In this document: positions 45,571-53,270 of the stretch, piece by piece | Numbering within the stretch: the stretch's first letter is position 1 | How the letters are laid out: each line of letters begins with the position of its first letter | Assembly (NCBI GenBank): GCA_937980205.1 | Contig: CALJKW010000055.1 | Coordinates: forward strand, 372,001-436,000 | Direction: 5' to 3' | DNA from: an uncultured Myxococcales bacterium | Lineage (GTDB): Bacteria > Myxococcota > Myxococcia > Myxococcales > Myxococcaceae | Length of the DNA: 64,000 nt | Notes under the pieces: model-generated | Database searches by the model: none | The model's input: the letters and a program-made list of their open reading frames with translations, nothing else | Told to the model about the DNA's origin: nothing | Position numbers and translations under genes: made by a program

Positions 45571-48500
45571 TCACTGAACGCTGAAGTAGTACGCCTGCGG
45601 ATGGTGGAAGACGAGCGCCGAGACCGAGGCCTCGGGCTCCATCATGCAACCGTCCGTCAACTCGACGCCGATGTCCTGGGGCTTGAGCGCGGCGAACAGC
45701 TTCTCCTGATCCTCCAGCCGCGGGCACGCCGGGTACCCGAACGAGTACCGCTTGCCGGAGTACTCCGCCCGGAACCGCTCGAGCATCGTCATGTCCGGCC
45801 GGTCGGGAGTGCCCCACATCGAGCGGATCTGCGAATGCAGCATCTCGGCGTACGCCTCGGCCGTCTCCAGCGCCAGCGCCTGCACGCCGTGCATCTTCAC
45901 GAAGTCGCCCGCCGCCTTGTGCTTGTCCGCGAGCGCCCGAATCCCCTCGCCCGCCGTCACCACGAACAGCGCGAGGTTGTCTTCCGCCGGGTGAACGAAG
46001 TCGGCCAGGCACACCTGCGACTCCTTCTCCTGCCGCGGCAGCTCGAACTTGATGCCCGCCTCCGTGAGCTCGATCGTGTTCCCGTAGCCCTTGCACTTGA
46101 AGAAGCGGAACACCGCGCGCGGCTTCATCAGCCCCGTGCGCATCTCGGCCTTGATCGCGTCGAGCTTCTCCTTGAGCTCCAGGCCTTTGCGCCCGTCTTC
46201 GCTGTCGCGCAGCTTCGCCTCGTCCGGAGTCCCCAAGAGCCGCGCCACCGAGCCCTTCACGCCGAAGTGCCGCCCGTACAGCATCACCGGGTTGATGAAC
46301 CGCCAGATCTGATCCAGCGGCGTGTTCGTGATGACGTGCCGCTCGAAGTCCGGCGGCTTGGGCACCGACGCCAGGATCTCGATCTTCGAAGACCGGGTCG
46401 TGTTCGCCGTCGTCCCGCTCGACTGCACCTTGATCGCCCCGTCGTGCTTGAGCTTCTCGCGCCGGTCCGCCAGGTCCGCCTTCAGCTTCTCGAACGCCGC
46501 GGGGTCCACGATCTGCTTCGCGAGCTCGAGCCCGCTCATCGCGTCGTTCGCGTACGCGACCGTGCCCGCGTAGTTGGGCGCGATCTGCTTGTCGACGAAG
46601 TTGCGCGACAGCGCCGCGCCGCCCACGAGCACCGGCACCTTCACGCCGGCGGTCGTCAGGTCCTGCGCCGTCGTCACCATCTGGTGCGCGCTCTTCACCA
46701 AGAGGCCGCTCAACCCGATGATGTCCGGGTTGTGCTCCTTCACGGCGGCCACGAGCTGCTCGGGCGGCACCTTGATACCGAGGTTCACGACCTGGAAGCC
46801 GTTGTTGGCCAGAATGATCTCGACCAGGTTCTTGCCGATGTCGTGAACGTCGCCCTTCACCGTCGCGAGGATCATCTTGCCGCGCACCGCCGTCGCCGAC
46901 TTGTCCATCTTCGGCTCGAGGTACGCGACCGCGGCCTTCATCGCCTCGGCGCTCTGCAGCACCTCCGCGACGATGAGCTCGTTGTTGCCGAAGAGCCGGC
47001 CGACCTCGTCCATGCCCTTCATCAGCGGGCCGTTGATGATGTCGAGCGGCTTCGTGCCGGTGGCGAGCTTCGCGTCGAGATCCGCGATCAGACCGTCGCG
47101 CGAGCCCTCGATGATGTACCGGGCCAGCCGCTCGTCGAGCGACAGGTTCGAGGCCACCACCTTCGTGGTCGGCTTCTTCTCGCGGAAGTGCGCCGCGAAC
47201 GGCGTGATCGGATCCGCGCCGCGGTTGTAGAGCAGGTCCTCGCAGAGCTTCTTCTCGGTGTCGGGGATCTGCGGGTACCGCTCGAGCTTCTCCGAGTTGA
47301 CCAGCGCGAGGTCCAGCCCCGCCTGCACGCAGTGGTACAGGAACACCGAGTTCAAGACCTCGCGGCCCGCCGTCGGCAGGCCGAACGAGACGTTCGAGAT
47401 GCCGAGCACCGTCTTGCACTGCGGGAAGCGCTGCTTGATGAGCCGCACGCCCTCGATCGTCTCGACGGCGCTGCCGGTGTACTGCTTGTCGCCCGACGCG
47501 CAGGGGAACACGAGGGGGTCGAAGTAGATGTCCTCGGCCTTCACGCCGAAGTCCTTGGTGAGGATCTCGAACGACCGCTCGGCCACCGCCAGCTTGCGGT
47601 CGCGCGGCACGGCCATGCCCGTCTCGTCGATGCAACCGACGACGAGCGCCGCGCCGAACCTCCGCGCGAGCGGCACCACCTTCTCGAAGCGCTCGAGGCC
47701 GTCCTCGAGGTTCACCGAGTTGATGATCGCCTTGCCCTGGCAGTACGTGAGCGCCGACGCAATGACCTTCTCGTCCGTCGAGTCGATCATGATCGGCACG
47801 CGGACCTTCTTCACGACGACATCGAGGAACCGGTTCATGTCCTCGAGCTCGTCGCGATCGGGGTTCGCGAGGCAGACGTCGATGACCTGGGCTCCGCGCT
47901 TCACCTGCGCGCGCGCGACCTCGCCGGCGTCCTCGAGCTGGCCGGCGATGATGAGCTCCTTGAACTTCTTCGAGCCGATGACGTTGGTGCGCTCGCCGAC
48001 GATGATCGGCCGCACGTCTTCGATCTCCACGCAGTCGACGCCCGACAGCCGCGACTTGAGCACCGGCTTCGGCTCGCGCGGCTTGAGGCCGCGAACCGCC
48101 GCCGTGATCGCCTCGATGTGACCCGGGTGCGTGCCGCAGCAGCCGCCGACCACGTTGAGCCAGCCCTCGTCGGCGAAGCGCCTGAGCGCGCGCGCGAGCA
48201 TCTCGGGCGTCTCGAGGAACTTGCCGTTCTCGTCCGGCAGGCCCGCGTTCGGCACGCAGCTCACCGGGAAGCGCGTCATGCCCGCGAGCGTGCGGATGTG
48301 GTCCGTCATGAACTCGGGGCCGGTCGCGCAGTTGAGGCCCACGTACAAGAGGTCGAGGTGCTCGACGGCCGTGGCCAGCGCGTCGATCGACTGCCCGGCG
48401 AGCATCGTGCCCATCGGCTCGATGGTGACGGAGATCGCGATGGGGATCTCTTCCTGAGCCCGCTTGAACGCCTGCTGGATGCCGAGCACCGCCGCCTTGA

Positions 48501-49035
48501 TCGTGCGCGTGTCGTTCGACGTCTCGATGAGCAGGTAGTCGACGCCGCCCTCCATCAGCGCGAACGCCTGCGCCTCGAAGTGCTCGATGAGCTGCCCGAA
48601 CGTGATGCCGCCGACGACGCTGATCGCCTTCGTGGTGGGCCCCATCGAGCCCGCGACCCACTTCCCGAACTTGTCGGCCGCGGCCCGCGCGAGCTGCGCC
48701 GCCTTCACGTTGATCTCGTGCGCGCGCTCGCCCAAGCCGAACTCGTCGAGCACCAGCGGCGTCCCGCCGAAGGTGTTCGTCTCGGTCACGTCGCAGCCGG
48801 CGGCGAAGTACGCCTCGTGGATCTCCTGGAGCACGTCCGGCCGGGTGATGGCCAGGTACTCCATGCAGCCTTCGTACTTCGCGCCGCCGAAGTCCTGCGC
48901 CTTCAAGTTGCGCGCGAAGATCTGCGTACCCATCGCGCCGTCGAGCACGATGATGCGCTCCTTCATCGCGGCTTTGAGCGCGGCGATGCGCGCGGCGCGG
49001 GCGGAGTTGTTGTTCACGTGAGGCAACGCAGTCAT
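45571..49035 (-). CDS. metH: Cobalamin-dependent methionine synthase
   Basis: Transfers methyl from 5-methyl-THF to homocysteine through methylcobalamin. 1154 residues with all four modules. These are homocysteine binding (about 15-330, zinc site including NVVGGCCGTHPGH), pterin binding (about 340-600: IVGERTNVIGSKKF, IMIDSTDEKVIASALTYCQGK), cobalamin cap and binding (about 630-880, with DVHDIGKNLV, base-off ligand H731), and the SAM-dependent reactivation domain (about 900-1154). Slightly shorter than E. coli MetH (1227). The ATG overlaps the stop of the regulator gene by 4 bases, so both are translated together. Confidence 0.96.
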   Translation of the reverse strand: MTALPHVNNNSARAARIAALKAAMKERIIVLDGAMGTQIFARNLKAQDFGGAKYEGCMEYLAITRPDVLQEIHEAYFAAGCDVTETNTFGGTPLVLDEFGLGERAHEINVKAAQLARAAADKFGKWVAGSMGPTTKAISVVGGITFGQLIEHFEAQAFALMEGGVDYLLIETSNDTRTIKAAVLGIQQAFKRAQEEIPIAISVTIEPMGTMLAGQSIDALATAVEHLDLLYVGLNCATGPEFMTDHIRTLAGMTRFPVSCVPNAGLPDENGKFLETPEMLARALRRFADEGWLNVVGGCCGTHPGHIEAITAAVRGLKPREPKPVLKSRLSGVDCVEIEDVRPIIVGERTNVIGSKKFKELIIAGQLEDAGEVARAQVKRGAQVIDVCLANPDRDELEDMNRFLDVVVKKVRVPIMIDSTDEKVIASALTYCQGKAIINSVNLEDGLERFEKVVPLARRFGAALVVGCIDETGMAVPRDRKLAVAERSFEILTKDFGVKAEDIYFDPLVFPCASGDKQYTGSAVETIEGVRLIKQRFPQCKTVLGISNVSFGLPTAGREVLNSVFLYHCVQAGLDLALVNSEKLERYPQIPDTEKKLCEDLLYNRGADPITPFAAHFREKKPTTKVVASNLSLDERLARYIIEGSRDGLIADLDAKLATGTKPLDIINGPLMKGMDEVGRLFGNNELIVAEVLQSAEAMKAAVAYLEPKMDKSATAVRGKMILATVKGDVHDIGKNLVEIILANNGFQVVNLGIKVPPEQLVAAVKEHNPDIIGLSGLLVKSAHQMVTTAQDLTTAGVKVPVLVGGAALSRNFVDKQIAPNYAGTVAYANDAMSGLELAKQIVDPAAFEKLKADLADRREKLKHDGAIKVQSSGTTANTTRSSKIEILASVPKPPDFERHVITNTPLDQIWRFINPVMLYGRHFGVKGSVARLLGTPDEAKLRDSEDGRKGLELKEKLDAIKAEMRTGLMKPRAVFRFFKCKGYGNTIELTEAGIKFELPRQEKESQVCLADFVHPAEDNLALFVVTAGEGIRALADKHKAAGDFVKMHGVQALALETAEAYAEMLHSQIRSMWGTPDRPDMTMLERFRAEYSGKRYSFGYPACPRLEDQEKLFAALKPQDIGVELTDGCMMEPEASVSALVFHHPQAYYFSVQ

Positions 49036-49925
49036 TTCCTGGCTCCAGTCAGCAGGAAGACGCGAAACGGCGACGCGGCCTCCCGGGGGTACGGCGTGAA
49101 GACGACGTTCTTGAAGCCGGCTTCGGCGAGGTGCTGTTCGAGCACCTTCGGTTCGAAGCCGAGGTGGAGGTGGCCGAGCTGCTCCTGCACCCACTTCTCC
49201 TGGTGCGGCATCAGCTCGAGCACGACGATGCGGCCTTGCGGCTTGAGCAGCCGGGCGGCCTCTTTGAGCACGTCCGCCGGCTCGGCGACGTGGTGCAGGC
49301 TCTGCGAGATGACGACGAGGTCCTTCTTGCCCGCCGGCAGCGGCAGCTTGTGCAGGTCGGCCTCGAGGAAGGAGATGTTGTCCGCGCCCGCCTTCTCGGC
49401 CCGGGCCTTCGCCTGCTCGAGTGACGAGGCAGAGCGATCGATCGCCACGACCTTCTTCGCCCACTTCGCGAGCTCGACGCTCAGCACCCCGGTGCCGCAG
49501 CCGAAGTCCGCCACGTCCAAGGGAGGCAAGAGCGTCGACAGCGCCGTCGCCCACAACATCCACGACTGGCCGGGCTCGAGCAGCTTCTCGTTCAGCGCCT
49601 GCCGGTCTTCCCGCCGCCGCAGCAGGTCGGTCAGCCGCGCGCGGTCGCCGTGCGGATCTTCCGCCTCCTTCGTCAGGCGGATGAGCGGCCACCGCGGGTC
49701 CGTCGGCGGCAGCGCGATGGAGTAGTACGTGTAGCCCGCCTGGCGGTCTTCCTTGATGAGGTCCAGGCCGCGCAGCTTCGAGAGGTGGTGGGACACGGAC
49801 GACTGCGCCACCCCGACCAGCGAGACGATCTCGCTGACGTTCAGCGGCGCCTCGCCCACCAGGCGCAAGATCCTCAGGCGGGTCGGATCGCCCAACGCCT
49901 TGAAGCTCTCGGACAGCGCCTCCAT
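49032..49925 (-). CDS. ArsR-family regulator fused to a methyltransferase domain (SahR-like)
   Basis: 297 residues. An N-terminal winged helix (about 1-90: FKALGDPTRLRILRLV, VSEIVSLVGVAQSSVSHHLSKL) is joined to a class I SAM methyltransferase fold (about 130-290: VADFGCGTGVLSVELA, VAIDRSASSLEQA, ISQSLHHVAEPADVL). This architecture next to metH is that of SahR-type regulators, which respond to S-adenosylhomocysteine and control the methionine cycle in proteobacteria (family knowledge). The ATG at 49925 is chosen because the palindrome and -10 lie just upstream; longer starts at 49979 or 49997 would place them inside the gene. Coupled to metH. Confidence 0.82.
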   Translation of the reverse strand: MEALSESFKALGDPTRLRILRLVGEAPLNVSEIVSLVGVAQSSVSHHLSKLRGLDLIKEDRQAGYTYYSIALPPTDPRWPLIRLTKEAEDPHGDRARLTDLLRRREDRQALNEKLLEPGQSWMLWATALSTLLPPLDVADFGCGTGVLSVELAKWAKKVVAIDRSASSLEQAKARAEKAGADNISFLEADLHKLPLPAGKKDLVVISQSLHHVAEPADVLKEAARLLKPQGRIVVLELMPHQEKWVQEQLGHLHLGFEPKVLEQHLAEAGFKNVVFTPYPREAASPFRVFLLTGARK

Positions 49926-49933
49926 ATCTGCGC

Positions 49934-49949
49934 ATCGACATATATCGAT
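49934..49949. promoter_or_regulatory. Palindromic operator candidate and promoter of the sahR-like/metH operon
   Basis: ATCGACATATATCGAT is a near-perfect palindrome (14 of 16 positions symmetric). It lies 8 bases before the ATG of the ArsR-type regulator. On the minus strand TATATG inside it serves as a plausible -10, with TGACAG about 15-17 bases upstream as -35. An AT-rich dyad over the -10 of an ArsR-family gene is the expected place for autoregulation, here probably of metH as well (inference). Confidence 0.6.
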
Positions 49950-50057
49950 TTGCCCGAGCCTGTCACTGGCAGTTTCCATGTGCGCCCCCGTGCACACCCG
50001 ATGTCACCGAACGGCGACCACTTGGGGGTGGCCCGGGGCTTCCAATCGATAACGGCC

Positions 50058-51083
50058 ATGTCCCGTCTGAGCGTGTTCACCGCCCCCGCGAAGGTCCACC
50101 AACGCCGCCTCGATCGCCTGAGCGACCGGCTCGACGCCGCCACCGCCGATGGCCGCATCGATCGCACCGAGCGCCAGGCGCTGCGCGACGCCCTCGACAC
50201 CACCGCGAAGAAGGCCCGCGGCCTGGTCGCCTACCAGCACGCCCCGGTGCAGGCCGTGCTGTCCGCCGCGAAAGAGGCGCTGCGCGACGGCACGCTGGTC
50301 GGGAGGTCGGACCGCTTCGAGGCCCGGCTCGAGCGCTCCGGCGACCGGCTGGTGAGCCAGGCGACGCGCGCGGCCGAGAGCAACCCGCTCAAGGGGTGGA
50401 AGAGGCGCTTCCCGGGCATCGCGACGCGCGACTTCACCTTCAAGGGGCTGAAGGTGAACGCCGTCGCGATCGATCTCGCCGACCCGCGGGTGCGGCTGCA
50501 GACCAACTCGCAGTCCGAACGCGGGCGCACCGTCGACGGCCAGGCGAAGGCGCACCACGCCGAGATCGCCATCAACGGAGACTTCTTCTCGCTCTCCACC
50601 TTCGCCCCGTCGGGCCTCGCCGAGACGAACGGCCAGCGCTGGAGCGGCACCTCCAGCGGGTTCGAGCCGTCGATCGCCTTCACCGGCCGCCACGCCGAGC
50701 TCTTGCCCACCGGGCACCACGGAGAGCCCGGCTGGGCCGACAACGTCGTCTCCGCCAGGCCCGCGATGCTCGTCGACGGCAAGGTGCTCGCGAACCCGCC
50801 GGGCGGGATGAACGAGCGCACCGCGCGAACCGGGGTGGGGCTCTCGAAGAGCGGCCGCGTGCTGTACCTCGTCGCGGTCGAGGGCCGCTCGGGCGTGAAG
50901 GGGCTCACCGCCACCGAGCTCGGCCAGCTCTTGAAGTCGCTCGGCGCCGACGACGGCATGGCGATGGACGGCGGAGGCAGCGCGCAGATGTACCAGCGCG
51001 GCCGCGGGCTGGTGAAGCCGTCGACGGACCCCGGCGGCCGCCGCGGAGTGGCCAACGTGCTGATGGTGCAGTCGCGGCGTTAG
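50058..51083 (+). CDS. Phosphodiester glycosidase family protein (NAGPA-like)
   Basis: 341 residues. After a helical N-terminal region (about 1-110) with no known match, the rest is the NAGPA/PF09992 fold: VNAVAIDLADPRVRLQ, HAEIAINGDFFSLS (the conserved N-G-D-F motif), VSARPAMLVDGK, RTGVGLSKSGRVLYLVAV and MAMDGGGSAQM (DGGGS motif). Family members uncover GlcNAc from phosphodiesters or act on cell-wall sugars. No signal peptide, unusual for the family, so it may be cytoplasmic or exported otherwise. First gene of a rightward run. Confidence 0.82.
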   Translation: MSRLSVFTAPAKVHQRRLDRLSDRLDAATADGRIDRTERQALRDALDTTAKKARGLVAYQHAPVQAVLSAAKEALRDGTLVGRSDRFEARLERSGDRLVSQATRAAESNPLKGWKRRFPGIATRDFTFKGLKVNAVAIDLADPRVRLQTNSQSERGRTVDGQAKAHHAEIAINGDFFSLSTFAPSGLAETNGQRWSGTSSGFEPSIAFTGRHAELLPTGHHGEPGWADNVVSARPAMLVDGKVLANPPGGMNERTARTGVGLSKSGRVLYLVAVEGRSGVKGLTATELGQLLKSLGADDGMAMDGGGSAQMYQRGRGLVKPSTDPGGRRGVANVLMVQSRR

Positions 51084-51086
51084 CGG

Positions 51087-51092
51087 TACCGT
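51087..51092 (+). promoter_or_regulatory. -10-like box of the small periplasmic protein gene
   Basis: TACCGT is 8 bases before the TTG at 51101. It lies directly after the stop of the glycosidase gene and would start a leaderless mRNA for the three-gene run that follows. Confidence 0.4.
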
Positions 51093-51100
51093 CGCGCGCG

Positions 51101-51574
51101 TTGATCGCCGCACTGACCCTCTTCCTCCTCGCCGCGGACGCCGGCGTCACGAGCGCCCCGAAGGCGGTCGTGCTCATCGCCCCGACGCCCGAGGTGTTCG
51201 ACAAGTGGGAAGCCGCGAAGCCGTCGGAGCGCGCCGCGGTGAAGGGGCTCACCGACAAGGTGAAGATCAACGAGCGGATGCTGATCGCGATCGCGGTCGA
51301 AGGCTACGAGCTGCCGCGCTCGCGCAAGGTCGAGCTGAACGCCGACATCGTCATCACCGACTCCACCGGCCGCGTGGTGCTCGAGAAGGTCTCGGCGGCG
51401 ATGGCGCGCGTCTACGACCCGAAGACGCAGGTCGGCCTCGTGCTCAAGCCGATCGGCGCGCTGATCTACGGCGTGACCGACCCCGAGGGCGTCTACACGG
51501 CGAAGGTGACCGTGTGGGATCAGATCCGCGGTGAGTCGATCAAGACCGTCGCGCAGTTCACGGTCTCGCGGTGA
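51101..51574 (+). CDS. Small periplasmic protein of unknown function
   Basis: 157 residues from a TTG start. Signal peptide (about 1-13: IAALTLFLLAADAG), then a compact all-beta-looking domain (VVLIAPTPEVFDKWEAA, RMLIAIAVEGYELPRSR, VELNADIVITDSTGRVVLEK, GVYTAKVTVWDQIRGES). The end (a beta-strand rich segment with YTAKVTV) looks like an immunoglobulin-like fold. No motif of known function. The end overlaps the next gene by 4 bases (GTGA), so it heads a coupled run with the DUF6572-like and patatin genes. Confidence 0.7.
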   Translation: MIAALTLFLLAADAGVTSAPKAVVLIAPTPEVFDKWEAAKPSERAAVKGLTDKVKINERMLIAIAVEGYELPRSRKVELNADIVITDSTGRVVLEKVSAAMARVYDPKTQVGLVLKPIGALIYGVTDPEGVYTAKVTVWDQIRGESIKTVAQFTVSR

Positions 51575-51942
51575 CGATCGAAGACACGGACAAGGTCGAC
51601 TGGGTCGCCTGGAAGGGCGACCGCCTGCTGCTGGTCATCACCGACCATCTCGAATGGACGGACTTCGAGGCGCACGCGGAGCTGCTCCGCAGCAAGATCG
51701 AGTCGTACGTGACGTACATCGAGTCCGGTCAGCTCTGGGAGCTGCCGAGGGCGCCGAAGTCCGTCGACGTCGTCATCGAGCTCGCGCTGAAAGAAAAGCC
51801 GCCTCCGGCGGCGACTTCCCTCTTTCACTCGGTCGAGCACGTGCTCCAGGACCGCGGCATCGGCTTCGAGGTGTGGGTCGGCCTCCGCGAGGACACGCTT
51901 CGCATGTCGGCTCCTTCGAAGCGCTTCGAGGCGCCGCGGTGA
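51571..51942 (+). CDS. DUF6572-like protein
   Basis: 123 residues, cytoplasmic. The sequence MTIEDTDKVDWVAWKGDRL, LVITDHLEWTDFEAHAELL and KIESYVTYIESGQLWE follows the small DUF6572 family, proteins of about 110 residues often found as single genes with no known role. Coupled on both sides by 4-base overlaps: with the periplasmic protein gene upstream and the patatin downstream. This suggests a shared product or regulation but the reason is unknown. Confidence 0.65.
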   Translation: MTIEDTDKVDWVAWKGDRLLLVITDHLEWTDFEAHAELLRSKIESYVTYIESGQLWELPRAPKSVDVVIELALKEKPPPAATSLFHSVEHVLQDRGIGFEVWVGLREDTLRMSAPSKRFEAPR

Positions 51943-52799
51943 CGCTGCAGGATCGCCTTCGAGGCCGCCGCTTCGGCCTCGTGCTGTCGGCCGGCTACTT
52001 CGGCTTCTTCGGTCACGCCGGCTTCGTCGAAGCGCTGCTCTCGAACGGCCTTCGCCCCGCAGCGTGGGCCGGCACGAGCGCCGGCGGGCTCGTCGCCGCG
52101 CTGCACGCGGCCGGCATGACGCCGCCGCGCATCGCCGAGCTGCTCACGACGCTCGAGCGGAAGCACTTCTGGGATCCCGACCCGCTCGGCGCCGCCGTCG
52201 ACGCGCTGCGCGGCGGCACGAAGGCGACCGGCCTGCTCAAGGGCGACCTCTTCCGGAAGCTGCTCACCGACAACCTGCCGGTCTCCAGCATCGAGCAGTG
52301 CAGAGAGCCGGTGCTGCTCATCGCGGCGAGCCTGTCGAGCCAAGCGGCGCACCCGATGACGAGCGGAGACCTCGCCTCGGCCATCCACGCGACGTGCGCG
52401 TACCCGGGCATGTTCCAGGCGGTGCGCCGCGACGGCCTGTTGCTGTGGGACGGAGGCATCGTCGACAAAGCGCCGGTCCTCGCGCTCGCCGAGGCGCAGC
52501 AGCTCGACGCCCTGCTCGTCCACTTCCTCCCCAGCCGCGACGGAGCCACCGAGCCCTCGGGCCCCCTCGCGTACCTCGGCGGGATGATCTCCGGCATGGC
52601 GGCCCTTCGAAAAGATCACTTCCGCCTGCAGCTCGAGCTCTTGAAGGCGCGCGGAGTCGAAGTGCACGTCATCACCTCGAAGCTGCCGGCGGTCTCGCCG
52701 CGCGAGCTGCACCGCGGAGCCGAAGCGCTCGCAGCGGGCCGCGCGTCAGCGGAAGCAGCGCTCAGCGCCGAGCCTCGAGCGTGGGAGCCGTCGGACTGA
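51939..52799 (+). CDS. Patatin-like phospholipase
   Basis: 286 residues. Lipid acyl hydrolase with a Ser-Asp dyad. The nucleophile elbow is AWAGTSAGG (S47) and the Asp lies in LLWDGGIVDKAP (D171). The usual oxyanion loop (GGGxRG) reads SAGYFGFFGHAGF here, so it is altered but still glycine-bearing. No signal peptide, so probably cytoplasmic, like many bacterial patatins. GTG start overlapping the previous stop (GTGA). Convergent with the CoA-binding gene. Would release fatty acid from a membrane lipid (inference). Confidence 0.85.
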   Translation: MTLQDRLRGRRFGLVLSAGYFGFFGHAGFVEALLSNGLRPAAWAGTSAGGLVAALHAAGMTPPRIAELLTTLERKHFWDPDPLGAAVDALRGGTKATGLLKGDLFRKLLTDNLPVSSIEQCREPVLLIAASLSSQAAHPMTSGDLASAIHATCAYPGMFQAVRRDGLLLWDGGIVDKAPVLALAEAQQLDALLVHFLPSRDGATEPSGPLAYLGGMISGMAALRKDHFRLQLELLKARGVEVHVITSKLPAVSPRELHRGAEALAAGRASAEAALSAEPRAWEPSD

Positions 52800-52803
52800 C
52801 GCC

Positions 52804-53232
52804 TCAGCCGTACCGCCGGTGATCCACCATCAAGCACCGGTCCTGCACGACGTCGATCCCCGCGGCGACGAGCCGCTCGGCGACCTCATCGTTCCGAATG
52901 CCGAGCTGCAGCCACACGGCCTTCGGCTTCTTGGCCAGCAGATCCTCGAGGTGCGCAGCGACGTCGTTGGGCCGGCGAAAGACGTCGACGAGGTCGATCT
53001 CTCCAGGGACGTCGACGAGCTTGCGGTACACCTTGGCGCCGAGGATCTCCGTCGCGTCCGGGAAGTACACCGGCACGGGGATGACCTCGACCCCGCGGCT
53101 CTTCAGGTACTGCGGCACGTAGAACGCGGGCTGCCCGGCCTGGTCTTCGGTCTTGATGCCGAGCACGGCGACCCGCTTCGACCTGCGCACAATCTCCGCA
53201 ACCCCAGCTTCGTCCTCGATGAGCCTGGCCAT
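52804..53232 (-). CDS. CoA-binding domain protein (YccU-like)
   Basis: 142 residues, a single Rossmann-type CoA-binding domain (PF13380). Family features are RVAVLGIKTEDQAGQPAFYVPQYLKSRG (phosphate loop region), VIPVPVYFPDATEILG, IDLVDVFRRPNDVAAHLEDLL, VWLQLGIRNDEVAERL and QDRCLMVDH. Small, cytoplasmic, usually found alone; probably binds CoA or a related nucleotide to regulate an acyl-metabolising enzyme. A TACTTT box 7 bases before the ATG suggests a leaderless mRNA. Confidence 0.88.
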   Translation of the reverse strand: MARLIEDEAGVAEIVRRSKRVAVLGIKTEDQAGQPAFYVPQYLKSRGVEVIPVPVYFPDATEILGAKVYRKLVDVPGEIDLVDVFRRPNDVAAHLEDLLAKKPKAVWLQLGIRNDEVAERLVAAGIDVVQDRCLMVDHRRYG

Positions 53233-53239
53233 GACTCAC

Positions 53240-53262
53240 AAAGTAACGCCCCAAGGTAGAGT
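53240..53262. promoter_or_regulatory. Divergent -10-like boxes (CoA-binding and YiiX-like genes)
   Basis: Minus strand TACTTT (53245-53240) is 7 bases before the ATG at 53232. Plus strand TAGAGT (53257-53262) is 8 bases before the ATG at 53271. Both lie too close for a Shine-Dalgarno. Confidence 0.5.
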
Positions 53263-53270
53263 CGCGCGCC

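Noticed and set aside
49926..49997. Longer regulator start at 49979 or 49997
   Set aside because: These would put the palindrome and -10 inside the coding sequence; the extra residues do not resemble the ArsR N-terminus.
49926..50057. Cobalamin or SAM riboswitch upstream of metH
   Set aside because: metH is coupled to the regulator gene with no leader, and the gap upstream of the regulator is only about 130 bases with no recognisable riboswitch core; a protein operator fits better.
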